DNA from: JADKIH01 sp049363815
GTDB taxonomy: Bacteria > Bacteroidota > Bacteroidia > AKYH767-A > 2013-40CM-41-45
DNA length: 14,448 nt
Direction of reading: 5' to 3'
Assembly (NCBI GenBank): GCA_049363815.1
Contig: JBMQEM010000179.1
Span: 1 to 14,448 of the forward strand
In this document: positions 13,585 to 14,448 of the stretch, piece by piece
Numbering within the stretch: position 1 is the first letter of the stretch
Layout of the letters: each line of letters begins with the position of its first letter
Translations under genes and position numbers: made by a program
The notes under the pieces: model-generated
The model's database searches: none
What the model was told of the DNA's origin: nothing
Seen by the model: the letters and a program-made list of their open reading frames with translations, nothing else

Positions 13585-14448
13585 TCAATGGTACTTTTCA
13601 CGGATGGTCTTGCGAAACTGATCGGGGGTCAAATTGGTGTTGGTCTTGAAAAACTTAGTGAAATAACTGGGATCATCGTAATTAAGCGCTGCAGCGATTT
13701 CTTTTATGCTTTTTTCAGAATGATAAAGTAACCTTTTTGCCTCGAGAATGATGCGCTCATGGATCAATTCACTTGCCGTTTTTCCAAGTTCTTTCTGCAT
13801 CGTATCATTCAAATGACCGGGTGTGATGTTTAGCAGACTAGCATATTCGCTGACAGATTTATTTTCGGTAAATTTTTCTTCTACCAGTTTTCGGAATTTT
13901 CTTGTCGTTTCATTTTTCACCGCCTGCTTTTCACCGGAAGGAGCCTGATTCAGATACAATCTTCTGCATGAAATTAAAAACAACGACATCCACGAAGCAA
14001 TCACCTGAATTTTATCTGAATGACCTGAAGCATATTCTTTCTGAATTCTTTTTATGATGTCGATAATTTCGTTTACATTTTCAGCATCATTCAAACGCAC
14101 AATTGGTGTCGATGCGGGATTAATAAAAAACGGCAATGTTTCAATGAACATCGAACTTGCTGCGCGATCAAGAAAAAAATCATCTGTAAATGAAAGCACA
14201 TATCCTGTTACTTTCGGATCTCTTCGCAACAAATGCACTTGTCCCGGCGAAACAAAATGAATAGAATCTTTCTCAATCGGATACGATTGAAAATCGATCT
14301 CATGACTTCCACCCGTACCATTGAAAAATAATACTTCAAAATAATTATGCCTGTGCGGATGACTGGCATCATAAGGATTGTAGCTCTCTTCAAGCTTTGT
14401 GAATTCAAATAAATGATCCTTGTGGAGACTTTTATTGAAATCGAATGC
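13585..14448 (-). CDS. AraC-family transcriptional regulator, 5' end outside window
   Basis: The frame is open to base 14448 with no start codon that fits the domain, so the gene begins outside the window; 287 codons plus stop are visible. The internal ATG at 14238 would remove most of the sensor domain and should not be used. Reading from the edge, the N-terminal cupin shows SHPHRHNYFEVLFF, GGSHEIDFQSY and FVSPGQVHLLRR, the same motifs as in the AraC protein at 10-873. The C-terminus has both helix-turn-helix units: YASLLNITPGHLNDTMQKELGKTASELI, then IKEIAAALNYDDPSYFTKFFKTNTNLTPDQFRK. It probably binds a small molecule through the cupin and controls nearby genes. The secreted propeller protein gene starts 82 bp downstream on the same strand and is a candidate target or co-transcribed gene. 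Confidence 0.9.
   Translation of the reverse strand, partial: AFDFNKSLHKDHLFEFTKLEESYNPYDASHPHRHNYFEVLFFNGTGGSHEIDFQSYPIEKDSIHFVSPGQVHLLRRDPKVTGYVLSFTDDFFLDRAASSMFIETLPFFINPASTPIVRLNDAENVNEIIDIIKRIQKEYASGHSDKIQVIASWMSLFLISCRRLYLNQAPSGEKQAVKNETTRKFRKLVEEKFTENKSVSEYASLLNITPGHLNDTMQKELGKTASELIHERIILEAKRLLYHSEKSIKEIAAALNYDDPSYFTKFFKTNTNLTPDQFRKTIREKYH

Overview
The window looks like a piece of a chromosome from the phylum Bacteroidota (Flavobacteriia, Chitinophagia or relatives; no finer placement is possible from sequence alone). The reasons are: a protein with a C-terminal Por-type (type IX secretion) sorting domain, a propeller-type sensor kinase paired with a LytTR response regulator, AraC regulators and beta-barrel proteins of Bacteroidota type, low G+C with AT-rich gaps, few clear Shine-Dalgarno sequences, and two identical TACTTTTG boxes that fit the Bacteroidota -7 promoter consensus TAnnTTTG. 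There is no rRNA, tRNA, CRISPR array, integrase, transposase or phage gene.

Layout. (1) 10-1554, plus strand: an AraC-type regulator, then an atypical short-chain dehydrogenase without the usual Tyr/Lys catalytic pair. A strong bidirectional hairpin terminator follows (1573-1611). (2) 3965-1632, minus strand: a small outer-membrane beta-barrel protein, a DUF4386 membrane protein and a CPBP-family intramembrane protease. They are closely spaced, share one visible promoter box and run into the same terminator. (3) 4254-6930, plus strand: a two-helix membrane protein, a thioredoxin-reductase-like flavoprotein carrying an N-terminal Tat-like leader, and an alginate-export-like outer-membrane porin. 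The gaps are 16 and 27 bp, so this is probably one operon. (4) 10949-6954, minus strand: a 973-residue sensor kinase (propeller, Y_Y_Y domain, transmembrane helix, LytS-type kinase) and its LytTR response regulator. They are separated by a 327-bp gap filled with Bacteroidota-style CGCAGAT repeats and an 18-bp perfect palindrome. (5) 11658-11152, minus strand: a GNAT acetyltransferase, with hairpins and a 17-bp tandem array between it and the kinase gene. (6) 14448-11757, minus strand: a second AraC regulator, cut by the window edge, and a secreted propeller protein with a type IX sorting tail.

Functionally the window is mostly regulation and cell-envelope genes. The most interesting items are the flavoprotein-porin operon, in which a normally cytosolic redox enzyme has a possible export signal, and two separate classes of intergenic repeat around the two-component system. 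I do not see a clear-cut new defence or biosynthetic system; the unusual points are listed as testable observations.
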